Numbered from the stretch's first letter, positions 9,369-18,633 are shown. The stretch is 64,000 nucleotides of DNA from Bradyrhizobium iriomotense (GCF_018130765.1 NZ_JAFCJZ010000003.1:248001-312000); one strand, 5' to 3'. A program made the numbers and translations. The notes: generated by a model not told the origin, from the sequence alone.

Positions 9369-10202
9369 CTACTTGCCGCCGGATTGGTACGTCGCCTTCA
9401 CGATGGCTTTTGCCGACGACAATTCGGCAAACGTCTTTTGTTGCTCCAGCCAAGCGTGATACTCACGCTCTTCGTCGACGATGACCTTGGCCCGCATCTG
9501 ATAGTGAGCCGCGCCACAGAGCTCCGCACAGAGAACATCGAACGTTCCGGTTCGGATCGGCGTAATCCAGAAATAGGTCACCATGCCTGGAACCATGTCC
9601 ATCTTGGCCCGGAATTCGGGCACGTAGAAATCGTGCAGGACATCAACTGAGCGGAGCAGAACCTTGACCGGCTTTCCCACTTGAAGGTGCAGGTCTCCGT
9701 TCTCGATCACGACGTCGTCCTGCGCGTGTGCGTCGTCACGATTGAGCCCCATTGGATTGTCGGCAGCGATGTTGCGGACATCGGATGTGCCCAGCCGCCC
9801 ATCCTTGCCCGGAAGGCGGAAGCTCCACTGCCATTGCTGGCCCATGACCTCGACCTCGGTGGCATCCGCAGGCACCGTCACGAACTGGTGCCAGACCACG
9901 AGGCCAGGCGCCAGCATGGCCGCGACGCCGACGCCGGTCCCGACGCTCAGCCACCACTCGAGCTTTTTGTTTTCCGGATTGTAGTCAGCCCGTCTTCCCT
10001 CTTTGTGGTGAAAGCGGAAGACGCAGTAAGCCATGAAGGCGATGACCGCGACGAAAACAAAGCCCGTGATCCAGAACGTGATGTTGATGGTGTGGTCGAT
10101 ATAGGCCCAGTTCGTGGCGATCGGCGTCCACCACCACGGGCTGTAGATGTGAAACAGCACCGAGCCGATCGCGACCAGAAGCAGTATCAATGCGACAGCC
10201 AT
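9369..10202 (-). CDS. coxM: Cytochrome c oxidase subunit II
   Basis: 277 residues: two N-terminal membrane helices (about 1-22 and 45-65), then a periplasmic cupredoxin domain. The binuclear CuA site CAELCGAAHYQM is complete. There is no fused cytochrome c domain, so the oxidase must take electrons from a separate cytochrome c. It is the first gene of the operon; the gap to subunit I is 77 bases. The order M-N-O-P supports an alternative aa3-type oxidase. No haem A synthase or copper chaperone gene is next to it. Confidence 0.95.
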   Translation of the reverse strand: MAVALILLLVAIGSVLFHIYSPWWWTPIATNWAYIDHTINITFWITGFVFVAVIAFMAYCVFRFHHKEGRRADYNPENKKLEWWLSVGTGVGVAAMLAPGLVVWHQFVTVPADATEVEVMGQQWQWSFRLPGKDGRLGTSDVRNIAADNPMGLNRDDAHAQDDVVIENGDLHLQVGKPVKVLLRSVDVLHDFYVPEFRAKMDMVPGMVTYFWITPIRTGTFDVLCAELCGAAHYQMRAKVIVDEEREYHAWLEQQKTFAELSSAKAIVKATYQSGGK

Positions 10203-10742
10203 CCTGATCCATCCTTGCCATCGAAGGCTACGGATACGAATCCAGGGCGGAGCTCATGTCGGTCGCGATGGCTGGCCTTTCTCGGTTGGCATTCATGCCA
10301 TCGCCGGCCTTTTGCCTCGCCCATTCCACCGGTCGCGAAATCAAGACAACGCTCGCGACCAAACTCCAAGGGCGTCTGGGTCTAAAATGATACCGGCCTA
10401 ATCCGGCGTCAATAGAGCAATGTAGGTGCTCCGGCATGGCGACATGGCGTGGTTGCCGTCGCCCGGCCAGTCGACAAAGCTTCAGGCGCGCATGTTGGAT
10501 GGCGGCGTCCTGGGCGATGCAGCGCACAATCAGACAATTCACCTAACCGTGAGCGCCGCCGTGCCGCGCGCGCGCTAAGCTTGCGAAGCAGGTCGCGACG
10601 GGTTCCGTCCGGCCAGGCTCTGTTCGCTGAACCTGGGTTGCCGTACCCGACCCCTCGCGTTTCCTGCTCGTCAGGCGGACACGCGTGGCTGGAAAGCGCG
10701 TGTTATCGAAAACCGCGATTTTCAGCACGGGAGGGTCCGTTC
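10203..10742. other. 540-bp intergenic region between divergent coxM and DUF2189 genes
   Basis: I see no convincing gene here. A few short open frames exist on both strands, but they lack ribosome sites and protein-like composition. The region must contain the outward promoters for the cox operon and for the DUF2189 gene. I could not pick out a confident -35/-10 pair or operator by eye. Confidence 0.5.
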
Positions 10743-11651
10743 ATGGCCACTCTGTACTCCCACGACATCATCAGGCGGCACGTATTCGGTGAAGCGGCCT
10801 CCTATCCCATTCGTAAGATCAGCTTTTCCGACCTGACCGAGGCCCTGCGCCTGGGTTGGGAGGATTTCCAGGCGATGCCGAGCCACGCGATCATCGTGTG
10901 CGTGATTTATCCCGTTCTCGGTCTCGTCCTGTTCAGGATGGTTCTCGGCTATTCGGTGCTGCCGCTCCTGTTTCCGCTGGCCGCCGGCTTCGCGTTGATC
11001 GGGCCCTTTGCCGCGATCGGTCTCTACGAACTCAGCCGGCGTCGCGAGCGTGGCGAGGAGGTCGATGCGTGGGATGCGATCAAGGTGCTGCGCGCACCGT
11101 CGTTCGGTGCCATGGTCGAGCTCGGCGTGCTCCTGCTGGTCCTGTTCGGGGCCTGGATCGGTGTCGCGAACGGGATTTATGTTGCGATCTTCGGTCACGC
11201 GGCGGCTGCAAGCATTCCCGACTTCGCAACGCGCGTGCTGACGACACCGGAAGGCTGGTCGCTCATCCTCGTCGGTTGCGGTGTCGGCTTCCTGTTTGCG
11301 GTCGTGGCCTTGTGTGTCAGCGTCGTGTCGTTTCCGTTGATGCTCGACCGGCATGCGACTGCGATCGACGCGATCCGCACGTCGCTCCGGGCGGTGGGGG
11401 CAAATCCGGTTGCGATGGCCGGATGGGGCCTCATCGTGGCGGCGCTGCTCGTAATCGGCTCGCTACCGCTCTTCGTTGGTCTTGCTGTTGTTCTGCCGGT
11501 GCTCGGTCATGCCACCTGGCACCTCTATCGGCGGGTGGTCGAGCCCAATCCGAATCCACCGGACGAGCCGCCGCCGCCCCCGAAGGGAAAGCGCTACGCA
11601 GCGGACTTTCCGGCCAATCTCTTCCCGTGGAGCCGCGAGGGCGAGCAGTAA
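10743..11651 (+). CDS. DUF2189 family integral membrane protein
   Basis: 302 residues with about six hydrophobic helices. The conserved N-terminal portion (IRKISFSDLTEALRLGWEDF, then helices containing YPVLGLVLFRMV) matches the DUF2189 family of unknown function. The C-terminal tail is proline-rich (NPNPPDEPPPPP). ATG 10743 follows GGGAGGG. It is divergent from the oxidase operon; members of this family are often found near respiratory oxidase genes, so a related role is possible but only inferred. Confidence 0.85.
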   Translation: MATLYSHDIIRRHVFGEAASYPIRKISFSDLTEALRLGWEDFQAMPSHAIIVCVIYPVLGLVLFRMVLGYSVLPLLFPLAAGFALIGPFAAIGLYELSRRRERGEEVDAWDAIKVLRAPSFGAMVELGVLLLVLFGAWIGVANGIYVAIFGHAAAASIPDFATRVLTTPEGWSLILVGCGVGFLFAVVALCVSVVSFPLMLDRHATAIDAIRTSLRAVGANPVAMAGWGLIVAALLVIGSLPLFVGLAVVLPVLGHATWHLYRRVVEPNPNPPDEPPPPPKGKRYAADFPANLFPWSREGEQ

Positions 11652-11653
11652 CA

Positions 11654-11685
11654 GTGAAGCGGCCGCGCCGGGCGGCCGCCTTCAC
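11654..11685. terminator. GC-rich hairpin between convergent genes
   Basis: GTGAAGCGGCCGC pairs with GCGGCCGCCTTCAC with a one-base bulge. It sits 2 bases after the stop of the DUF2189 gene and 20 bases before the stop of the opposite gene. No T-run follows on the + strand, so it may be a bidirectional or Rho-assisted end. Confidence 0.5.
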
Positions 11686-11705
11686 AGGGCATGACGGGTT
11701 AGGGC

Positions 11706-12899
11706 CTATTTCTGCTGCTGCGGCAGGAAGGTCGGGCCGACCGAACGGATCGGCTTGTTCTCTGAACTCGGCGCAGCCGTGCTGGTGTCCGCTGGCGGTG
11801 TCGCGGCCGGTGCCGTGGCCGTCGTCGGCGCGGGCGCGGCGCCTTTCTTGGCATTGGCGGGCTGCGGCGCGCCCTTGTTGAGGCGCGGCTGCTGCATCTT
11901 CCTGGCGCTCTCTTCGGTGACGATGATGTCGCCCTGCTGCTCGACGGTCGCCTTGTCGTCGGCCGATTTCAGCGCGTCGGCCCAGGTCTGTCCGGCCGCC
12001 TTGCAGGAGCAGGACGGGTTGAACTCGCTGCGGAATTTGAACGCGGTCGGCAGCGCCGTGTAGGGCTGGCCGCCGATCGAGACCGCCGAATTCATGTCCT
12101 CGCCGGGATTGCGATGGGTGTAGAGCACGGCTTCCGCGGCCGGGCACAGTGCCTTGCAGGTCTTCTCGTCGTCGGCGAAGCGCGCCGGCACGGTGGCAAA
12201 GGAGACCGGGAAATAGGCGCCGTCGCAGGTGCGCACGCACACGGTGCGGAAGGTGCCGGATTGCGGGCCGAGATCGGAGGGCGGCACGGCCTGCGGATTG
12301 TTCGGGTTGTTGTTGCCGCCGAACAGGTTGCTCAGGAAGTTGCCGCCGCCTTGCGACTGCGCGGCGTTGGCGTATTGCGGACCGCAATTGTTCTGCGCCA
12401 GCGCCATCAGCACCGAGCGGCGCTGGTTGTCGCGCTCCGGGCTGAAGCCGCCGCCGCGCAGGCGTTCGAGATTGCCGGTGATCTGGTCCAGATTGGCGCG
12501 CATCTGCTGGATCTGGGTGTTGACCGGGCCGCACTGCGCCGACTGGCCGTTGAACAGCGAGAAGAAGCCTGAGGAGTCGCAACCCATGCGCTTGGCCTGC
12601 ATGGTGACGCGGTCGAGCTCGGCCTGCTGCTTGGCCTGGGAATCCTGGTAACGGCGGATCTGCTCTTCACGCGCGGGATCGCCACCGCCGCCGCCACGGT
12701 CGAGCGCGGCGAGCTGGCCTTCCAGCCGCGCGCACATCGGATTGGGGCCAAGCCCGTTCTGGCCGGGCTGAGGCGGCGGGCCGGGGGGACCTGCCTGCGC
12801 GAAAGCGCCATCGGCGAGCACGACGGTGCCCAGGAGCACGGTGCAGGCAAGGAGGGAGCGGGCACGGGAGAGAGACAAAAATTCAGGCATATCCGCCAT
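11706..12899 (-). CDS. DUF2865 domain secreted protein
   Basis: About 397 residues. A signal peptide (hydrophobic stretch ending DGAFAQ) is followed by a Pro/Gly-rich linker and a helical part containing REEQIRRYQDSQAKQQAELD. A cysteine-rich conserved domain follows (VCVRTCDGAYFPVS, CKALCPAAEAVLY, NPSCSCKAAG), which defines DUF2865. The tail after about residue 330 is low-complexity Ala/Pro/Thr. Function is unknown; export to the periplasm is likely. The start is uncertain: in-frame ATGs at 12977, 12899 and 12890 have no clear ribosome site, and the signal peptide fits either of the last two. Confidence 0.82.
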   Translation of the reverse strand: MADMPEFLSLSRARSLLACTVLLGTVVLADGAFAQAGPPGPPPQPGQNGLGPNPMCARLEGQLAALDRGGGGGDPAREEQIRRYQDSQAKQQAELDRVTMQAKRMGCDSSGFFSLFNGQSAQCGPVNTQIQQMRANLDQITGNLERLRGGGFSPERDNQRRSVLMALAQNNCGPQYANAAQSQGGGNFLSNLFGGNNNPNNPQAVPPSDLGPQSGTFRTVCVRTCDGAYFPVSFATVPARFADDEKTCKALCPAAEAVLYTHRNPGEDMNSAVSIGGQPYTALPTAFKFRSEFNPSCSCKAAGQTWADALKSADDKATVEQQGDIIVTEESARKMQQPRLNKGAPQPANAKKGAAPAPTTATAPAATPPADTSTAAPSSENKPIRSVGPTFLPQQQK

Positions 12900-13029
12900 T
12901 CTAGCGAGGTCGCGGCCCAGCGTGATTTTGGGGGCCGAAGCGCGCCCTCCAATAGCCGCTTCCTGCGGCATCGTCACGTCGTTTCAGGGGCCGAAGATGG
13001 GTCCTAAAGTCCGCCAGCTCCGAGGGAAT

Positions 13030-13335
13030 TCAGCGCTGGCAGGTGATTGCGACATATTCGTCGCAATGGCCATGGGAGCAGTTTGCGCCGGTTTTGGGGA
13101 CAGAACCGGTAATTTCGTCGGGATCGACCCGGCGATAGCTTGATGCCTGGGCAAAATCCCGTGACTGGCAGTAGGTGCGCGCGACCTGCGCCCCGCATTT
13201 GTCGCCCCTGGCCAGGCACTGGTCGATCCCATAGCCGTCCGCCTGGTTGGCGATGATGAAGACGCGGGTCTCGGCGAATGCGCCGGATGCCGCGACGAGG
13301 GAGGCACAGGAGACGAGCGCGAACAGGGATCGCAT
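13030..13335 (-). CDS. Small secreted cysteine-containing protein
   Basis: 101 residues. A clear signal peptide (MRSLFALVSCASLVAASGAFA) predicts cleavage before ETRVF. The mature part has six cysteines spaced as three likely disulfides (QCLARGDKCG, TYCQSRD, NCSHGHC, ITC). No known domain is recognised. It is in the same orientation as the DUF2865 gene, with about 130 bases between them. Confidence 0.75.
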   Translation of the reverse strand: MRSLFALVSCASLVAASGAFAETRVFIIANQADGYGIDQCLARGDKCGAQVARTYCQSRDFAQASSYRRVDPDEITGSVPKTGANCSHGHCDEYVAITCQR

Positions 13336-13608
13336 GGGGTACCGGGGGCTTGGAGACAGCCCGCTCTTAATAAACTCAAAAGGTTAAGGGGAATGGAACC
13401 ATTGCGGCAGACCGGCGCGCATTGCGGGGAGAAGACGGCATTTTCGCGGCTCCCTTGACGTCAGGGGCCTTCGTGGCCCATATGTTCCCGCATGAACGGT
13501 CTCCTCGCCATTTGCATCATTTGCGAGATTACGAGCTAGCGATTCGCTGGCTGGAGCCGTCTTTTCTCAAACACATTGAGAGCACTGGACGCCCGGCCGC
13601 GCAACGGC

Positions 13609-13665
13609 CCGGTTCTCGCATTCGCATGTCGTCGCGGCAAATAGGGTTGCGAATGCGAGAACCGG
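13609..13665. repeat. Perfect 18-bp inverted repeat upstream of cysS
   Basis: CCGGTTCTCGCATTCGCA (13609-13626) and its exact reverse complement (13648-13665) flank a 21-base loop. No coding sequence overlaps it. It is the first of two adjacent large hairpins in the 445-bp gap before cysS. Confidence 0.85.
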
Positions 13666-13690
13666 ACCGCTGCGAAGAAATGAAGTTTTT

Positions 13691-13764
13691 GTGCCGCTTG
13701 CGATTTGAAGTTCCTGGTCGAGTTTGCTGCTATCGCTGCAGGAACTTCAAATCGCATTCGGCAC
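13691..13764. repeat. 26-bp near-perfect inverted repeat upstream of cysS
   Basis: The arms 13691-13716 and 13739-13764 match in 24 of 26 positions (core TGCGATTTGAAGTTCCTG) around a 22-base loop. The right arm ends 16 bases before the cysS start codon, so a cysS mRNA that starts upstream would carry this hairpin in its leader. Confidence 0.85.
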
Positions 13765-13780
13765 TACGACGGGTATCCAT

Positions 13781-15160
13781 ATGGAATTACGCCTTTACGA
13801 TACGCTGAGCCGGGACAAGCGCACCTTCGTGCCGCTCGATGCGAAGAACGTCCGCATGTATGTCTGCGGGCCGACCGTCTACGACTTCGCCCATATCGGC
13901 AACGCGCGGCCGGTGATCGTGTTCGACGTGCTGTTTCGGCTGCTGCGCCACACCTACGGCGAGGCACACGTCAAATATGTCCGCAACATCACCGACGTCG
14001 ACGACAAGATCAACGACCGCGCCGCGCGGGATTTTCCCGGCCTGCCGCTGAACGAGGCGATCCGCAAGGTCACCGAGCAGACCGGCAAGCAGTTTCACGC
14101 CGATGTCGATGCGCTCGGTGCGCTCAGGCCGAGCGTCGAGCCGCGCGCGACCGAGCATATCGGCGAGATGCGCGAGATCATCGAGAAGCTCATCGCCGGC
14201 GGCTTCGCCTACGCCGCCGAGGATCACGTGCTGTTCTCGCCGCAGGCGATGAACGCGGCCAACTCCTCGCTGCCGCGCTACGGCGCGCTGTCCAATCGGT
14301 CGCTGGACGAGATGGTCGCCGGCGCCCGCGTCGATGTCGCGCCCTACAAGAAGGGTAACACCGACTTCGTGCTGTGGAAGCCCTCCAAGCCAGGCGAGCC
14401 GTCATGGCCGTCGCCGGCCGGCATCAAGGCCGAGGGGCGTCCGGGCTGGCACATCGAGTGCTCGGCCATGGCCTGGAAGCATCTCGGCGAGCACTTTGAC
14501 ATCCATGGCGGCGGTATCGATCTCGTGTTTCCGCATCACGAGAACGAGGTCGCACAGACCTGCTGCGCCTTCCACCAGCAGCGCATGGCGAACTACTGGA
14601 TGCACAACGGCTTCCTGCAGGTCGAGAGCGAGAAGATGTCGAAGAGCCTCGGCAACTTCATCACGATCCACGAGTTGCTAAAGGACTGGCCGGGCGAGGT
14701 GCTGCGCCTGAACATGCTGAAGACGCATTATCGCTCGCCGATCGACTGGACCATGAAGTCGCTGGAGGAGAGCGCCAAGACGCTCGACGACTGGTATCGC
14801 GTCGCCGCCGACGTCGCGCCGGGCGAACCGGCTGCGTCCGTGGTCGAGCCGCTGCTCGACGATCTCAACACGCCGCTGGCGATCGCGGCGCTGCACGGCC
14901 TGCGCGGCGATGCTGCTGCATTGTCGGGATCGTTGCGGCTGCTCGGCTTCCTGTCGGAGAGTGCCGCGCAGTGGGAAAGCCGCAAGCAGCAGGCGAGCGG
15001 TGTCGATGCCGGGGAAGTCGAGCGTCTGCTTGCGGAGCGGACAGCCGCGCGTGCGCGGAAAGACTTCAAGGAGTCCGATCGCATCCGCGATCTGCTCGCC
15101 GGGATGGGCGTTGCGATCAAGGACTCCAAGGACGGGACGACCTGGGAGGTCGCGCGATGA
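13781..15160 (+). CDS. cysS: Cysteinyl-tRNA synthetase
   Basis: 459 residues, normal for the class I cysteinyl-tRNA synthetase. Visible are the zinc and substrate Cys29 (YVCGPTVYD), the HIGH-type motif HIGN (38-41), WHIECSAM with further zinc ligands, and KMSKS (285-289). The protein charges tRNA-Cys in the cytoplasm. The ATG at 13781 ([10 protein letters not shown]) gives the usual N-terminus. The next gene starts inside the stop codon (ATGA), so translation is coupled. Confidence 0.97.
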   Translation: MELRLYDTLSRDKRTFVPLDAKNVRMYVCGPTVYDFAHIGNARPVIVFDVLFRLLRHTYGEAHVKYVRNITDVDDKINDRAARDFPGLPLNEAIRKVTEQTGKQFHADVDALGALRPSVEPRATEHIGEMREIIEKLIAGGFAYAAEDHVLFSPQAMNAANSSLPRYGALSNRSLDEMVAGARVDVAPYKKGNTDFVLWKPSKPGEPSWPSPAGIKAEGRPGWHIECSAMAWKHLGEHFDIHGGGIDLVFPHHENEVAQTCCAFHQQRMANYWMHNGFLQVESEKMSKSLGNFITIHELLKDWPGEVLRLNMLKTHYRSPIDWTMKSLEESAKTLDDWYRVAADVAPGEPAASVVEPLLDDLNTPLAIAALHGLRGDAAALSGSLRLLGFLSESAAQWESRKQQASGVDAGEVERLLAERTAARARKDFKESDRIRDLLAGMGVAIKDSKDGTTWEVAR

Positions 15161-15270
15161 AGCGGCCCGACACGCCTTTTCCGCGGCACTGGCTCTATTA
15201 CATCGCGCTGAAGATCCTGCTGCTCGGCGCCGCGGTGGCGATCGTGCTGAAACTCTATGGGATGTGGTGA
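15157..15270 (+). CDS. 37-residue single-span membrane peptide coupled to cysS
   Basis: [15 protein letters not shown] followed by one hydrophobic helix (about residues 16-32) and ending KLYGMW. The ATG overlaps the cysS TGA by four bases, and the next gene (GNAT) starts 5 bases after its stop, so it fits an operon exactly. It is too short for automatic gene calls but has a sensible positive-inside N-terminus and a single transmembrane segment. Function is unknown. Confidence 0.65.
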   Translation: MKRPDTPFPRHWLYYIALKILLLGAAVAIVLKLYGMW

Positions 15271-15275
15271 GGACG

Positions 15276-15767
15276 ATGGGACAGACTTTGCCAAAGCCCG
15301 GCCTGCGGCCGTTCCTGCCCGATGACGTGCCGGTGCTCGCCGCGATCTTCACCGCCAGCATCGAGCAGCTGACCGGCGACGACTATAGCGAGGCACAGCA
15401 GCAGGCCTGGATGGAGGCGGCGGAGGACGAGGAGTTCGGCAAGCGGCTCGCCTCCGACCTGACGCTGATCGCGACGCTCGAAGGCTCGCCCGTCGGCTTC
15501 GCCTCGCTGCGCGGCACCGATCACATCCGGATGCTCTACGTGCATCCGGCCGTCAGCGGACAGGGCATCGCGACCATGCTGGTCGATGCGCTGGAGAAGC
15601 TTGCCGGCGGCCGCGGCGCCAAGAGCCTCTCGGTCGATGCCAGCGATACCGCGGAGGGCTTCTTCGCCAAGCGCGGCTACACCGCCCAGCAGCGCAACAG
15701 CGTCACCATCAATGACGAGTGGCTTGCCAATACCACCATGAAGAAGACGCTTGGAGCTGTGCCATGA
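15276..15767 (+). CDS. GNAT family N-acetyltransferase
   Basis: 163 residues. It has the acetyl-CoA-binding GNAT pattern: HIRMLYVHPAVSGQGIATMLVDALE contains strand 4 and the Q-x-x-G-x-A pyrophosphate loop, and EGFFAKRGYTAQQ is the usual motif B. The substrate is unknown. It sits between the cysS-linked peptide and cimA; its stop overlaps the cimA start (ATGA). Confidence 0.88.
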   Translation: MGQTLPKPGLRPFLPDDVPVLAAIFTASIEQLTGDDYSEAQQQAWMEAAEDEEFGKRLASDLTLIATLEGSPVGFASLRGTDHIRMLYVHPAVSGQGIATMLVDALEKLAGGRGAKSLSVDASDTAEGFFAKRGYTAQQRNSVTINDEWLANTTMKKTLGAVP

Positions 15768-17362
15768 GCAAGGAGCGTCTCTATCTGTTTGACACCACGC
15801 TGCGCGACGGGGCGCAGACCAATGGCGTCGATTTCACGCTGACCGACAAGCAGGTCATCGCGGCGATGCTCGATGATCTCGGTATCGACTATGTCGAGGG
15901 CGGCTATCCCGGCGCCAACCCGCTCGACACGGAGTTCTTCGGCTCCAAGCCGAAGCTCAATCACGCGCGCTTCACCGCCTTCGGCATGACGCGCCGGGCC
16001 GGGCGCTCGGTCTCCAACGATCCCGGCGTCGCCGGTCTTTTGGAAGCGAGGGCGGATGCAATCTGCTTCGTGGCGAAGTCGTCGGCCTATCAGGTGCGCG
16101 TCGCGCTGGAAACGACCAAGGAGGAGAACCTCGCCTCGATCCGCGACAGCGTCGCGGCGGCGAAGGCAGCCGGCCGCGAGGTCATGCTCGACTGCGAGCA
16201 TTTTTTCGACGGCTACAAGGAGGACGCGAGCTTCGCGCTTGCCTGCGCGAAAGCCGCCTTCGATGCCGGCGCGCGCTGGGTGGTGCTGTGCGACACCAAT
16301 GGCGGCACCATGCCTGATGAGGTCGAGGCCATCGTCACCGAGGTGACGAAACACATCCCGGGCGACCACGTCGGCATCCACGCCCATAACGACACCGAGC
16401 AGGCGGTGGCCAATTCGCTCGCCGCGGTGCGTGCGGGCGCGCGGCAGATCCAGGGCACGCTGAACGGCCTCGGCGAGCGCTGCGGCAACGCCAATCTCTG
16501 CTCGCTGATCCCGACGCTGAAATTGAAGAAGGATTTTGCCGACGTTTTCGAGATCGGCGTCACGTCCGAGAAGCTGGCGACGCTGGTGAAGGTGTCGCGC
16601 ACGCTCGACGACATGCTCAACCGCGTGCCGAATCGGCATGCGGCCTATGTCGGCGAGAGCGCCTTCGTCACCAAGACCGGCATCCACGCCTCCGCCGTGC
16701 TGAAGGATCCGCAGACCTATGAGCATGTGCTGCCGGAGCTGGTCGGCAATCATCGCAAGGTGCTGGTCTCCGACCAGGCCGGCCGCTCCAACGTCATCGC
16801 CGAGCTCGACCGCGCCGGCATTGCCTATGAAAAGAGCGATCCGAAGCTGACGCGTCTCGTCGAGGAGTTGAAGGAGCGCGAGGCACAGGGCTACGCCTAC
16901 GAATCCGCCAACGCCTCGTTCGATCTCCTGGCGCGCCGCACGCTCGGCAAGGTGCCGCATTATTTCGAGGTCGAGCAGTTCGACGTCAATGTCGAGCAGC
17001 GCTACAACGCGCTCGGCGAGCGCGTCACGGTGGCGCTCGCGGTGGTCAAGGTCGACGTCGCCGGCGAGCATCTGATCTCTGCCGCCGAGGGCAACGGCCC
17101 GGTCAACGCGCTCGACGTCGCGCTGCGCAAGGACCTCGGCAAGTACCAGAAATACATCGAGGGCTTGAAGCTGATCGATTACCGTGTGCGTATCCTCAAT
17201 GGCGGCACCGGCGCGGTCACGCGCGTGCTGATCGAGAGCGAGGATGAGAACGGCGACAGCTGGACCACGGTCGGCGTGTCCCCGAACATCATCGACGCCT
17301 CGTTCCAGGCGCTGATGGATTCGGTGATCTACAAGCTCGTGAAATCGGGCGCGCCGGCGTAA
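15764..17362 (+). CDS. cimA: Citramalate synthase (CimA-type)
   Basis: 532 residues of the DRE-TIM metallolyase family. The metal-binding DTTLRDG motif lies at residues 10-16 and HAHNDTEQAVANSL carries the second metal ligands. A C-terminal LeuA-type allosteric domain (residues about 400-532, LNGGTGAVTRVLIESEDENG) is present. The length and the sequence DGAQTNGVDFT are typical of the long (R)-citramalate synthase group, which condenses pyruvate and acetyl-CoA as a threonine-independent entry to isoleucine synthesis. 2-Isopropylmalate synthase is the main alternative but is less likely. Confidence 0.92.
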   Translation: MSKERLYLFDTTLRDGAQTNGVDFTLTDKQVIAAMLDDLGIDYVEGGYPGANPLDTEFFGSKPKLNHARFTAFGMTRRAGRSVSNDPGVAGLLEARADAICFVAKSSAYQVRVALETTKEENLASIRDSVAAAKAAGREVMLDCEHFFDGYKEDASFALACAKAAFDAGARWVVLCDTNGGTMPDEVEAIVTEVTKHIPGDHVGIHAHNDTEQAVANSLAAVRAGARQIQGTLNGLGERCGNANLCSLIPTLKLKKDFADVFEIGVTSEKLATLVKVSRTLDDMLNRVPNRHAAYVGESAFVTKTGIHASAVLKDPQTYEHVLPELVGNHRKVLVSDQAGRSNVIAELDRAGIAYEKSDPKLTRLVEELKEREAQGYAYESANASFDLLARRTLGKVPHYFEVEQFDVNVEQRYNALGERVTVALAVVKVDVAGEHLISAAEGNGPVNALDVALRKDLGKYQKYIEGLKLIDYRVRILNGGTGAVTRVLIESEDENGDSWTTVGVSPNIIDASFQALMDSVIYKLVKSGAPA

Positions 17363-17370
17363 GAAAAATG

Positions 17371-17454
17371 TAGCCCGGATGAGCGAAGCGATATCCGGGG
17401 CAGTCTACGCTGCGGAGATAGTGACCCCGGATGTCGCTTCGCTCATCCGGGCTA
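17371..17454. repeat. 30-bp inverted repeat element
   Basis: Arms 17371-17400 and 17425-17454 match in 29 of 30 positions (outer part TAGCCCGGATGAGCGAAGCG) around a 24-base loop. It lies 8 bases after the cimA stop and could serve as its transcript end. It is a different family from the other repeats here and appears once in the window. Confidence 0.85.
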
Positions 17455-17476
17455 CGGGATCGAGGAGGGGGAGCCA

Positions 17477-17854
17477 ATGATCGACCACATCTCCGTCGGC
17501 GTCAGCGATCTCGATCGCTCCGCAACGTTCTACGAGGCAACGCTCGCCTCCCTCGGCCTCACGCGTCTCGTCACGCGGCCGCGCACGGTGGGCTTCGGCA
17601 AGGCCTATCCGGAATTCTGGATCAATTTGCGCGAGGCCATGCCGCGCGTCGCGCCGGAAAGCGGCGTGCACATCTGCCTGCGGGCGAAGACGACCGGCGA
17701 GGTCGATGCATTCCATGCGGCCGCGCTCGCAAACGGCGGCGCGTCCGACGGCGCGCCGGGCCTCCGTCCCCACGATCGCGTGCGTTACTATGCGGCCTTC
17801 GTCTTCGATCCAGACGGCAACCGGATCGAAGCAGTCACCTTTCCGAGCGAGTAG
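17477..17854 (+). CDS. VOC family (glyoxalase/bleomycin-resistance fold) protein
   Basis: 125 residues, a single vicinal-oxygen-chelate domain. It starts MIDHISVGVSDLDRSATFYE (first metal-ligand His4) and ends in FVFDPDGNRIEAVTF, the conserved second-half motif with the metal-ligand Glu. The preceding GAGGAGGGGGAG is an unusually strong ribosome site. Such proteins include lyases and resistance or isomerase enzymes; the specific activity cannot be told. Confidence 0.88.
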   Translation: MIDHISVGVSDLDRSATFYEATLASLGLTRLVTRPRTVGFGKAYPEFWINLREAMPRVAPESGVHICLRAKTTGEVDAFHAAALANGGASDGAPGLRPHDRVRYYAAFVFDPDGNRIEAVTFPSE

Positions 17855-17857
17855 CTC

Positions 17858-18472
17858 TTACAGCTTGCGCGCGACTTCCGGGGCGAGCTGCTTTTCCTCT
17901 TCGGCGATCTGTGCCGCGGCCGCTTTCAGCTTCGGCAGGATCTCCTCGACGCGATCGGCCTTGAGGATGTCGACCGTCAGGCCGGCGCGAATGAACTCGG
18001 TCTGGCGCATGTGCGACAGGAGCGAGAACAGCGGCTCCCAGAAATTGTCGATATTGGCGAGCAGCACCGGCTTGGCGTGACGGCCGAGCTGCTTCCAGGT
18101 CAGCTGCTCCACCAGCTCCTCCAGCGTGCCGACGCCGCCCGGCAGGGCCACGAAGGCGTCGGAGCGCTCGAACATCAAGCGCTTGCGCTCGTGCATGTCG
18201 GGGGTGACGATCATCTCCTGCACGCGCGTCAGCGCGTTCTCGCGCAGCCGCAGGAATTCGGGAATGATGCCGGTGACGGTGCCGCCGTGATCGAGCACGG
18301 AGGTCGCGACCGAGCCCATCAGGCCGAGCGAGCCGCCGCCATAGACCAGGCGAATGTTGTTCTCGGCGAGGGCCTTGCCGAATGCCTTGGCGCCTTCGGT
18401 GAAGCGGGGATTGGTTCCGGGGCCGGAGCCGCAATAGACACAGACGGTTTTGATCGTGCTCATTGGTGCCAT
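17858..18472 (-). CDS. LOG family protein (cytokinin-riboside phosphoribohydrolase-like)
   Basis: 204 residues with the lysine-decarboxylase-like Rossmann fold. YGGGSLGLMGSVA (about 43-55) and the catalytic PGGVGTLEEL motif (about 108-117) are both intact. LOG enzymes release free cytokinin bases or hydrolyse nucleotide 5-monophosphates. In bacteria the physiological role is often unclear. ATGs at 18472 and 18463 are both possible starts. It converges on the VOC gene with 3 bases between stops. Confidence 0.9.
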   Translation of the reverse strand: MAPMSTIKTVCVYCGSGPGTNPRFTEGAKAFGKALAENNIRLVYGGGSLGLMGSVATSVLDHGGTVTGIIPEFLRLRENALTRVQEMIVTPDMHERKRLMFERSDAFVALPGGVGTLEELVEQLTWKQLGRHAKPVLLANIDNFWEPLFSLLSHMRQTEFIRAGLTVDILKADRVEEILPKLKAAAAQIAEEEKQLAPEVARKL

Positions 18473-18633
18473 GATGCATTGCAGCGAAGAGGCGTCAAGC
18501 CCAATCGGTGATTCGGACTGTCCGGAAATCTACCGGTAAACGGCGAGAAACAATCGAAGATTCGCCATCTGGCGGGGTGCACGGGCATCGGGAAGGCTCT
18601 ATATGACAGGCGAAAATCGTTAATCGCAGCGAC

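Noticed and set aside
10228..10542. A 104-codon minus-strand frame upstream of coxM
   Set aside because: No ribosome site, odd composition (many Arg, His, Cys) and no hydrophobic or domain pattern; probably chance.
13609..13764. Possible CRISPR-like repeats before cysS
   Set aside because: They are inverted repeats of two different sequences, not direct repeats with spacers.
15677..17071. A long minus-strand frame under cimA
   Set aside because: Shadow of cimA; no recognisable motif and no start signal.
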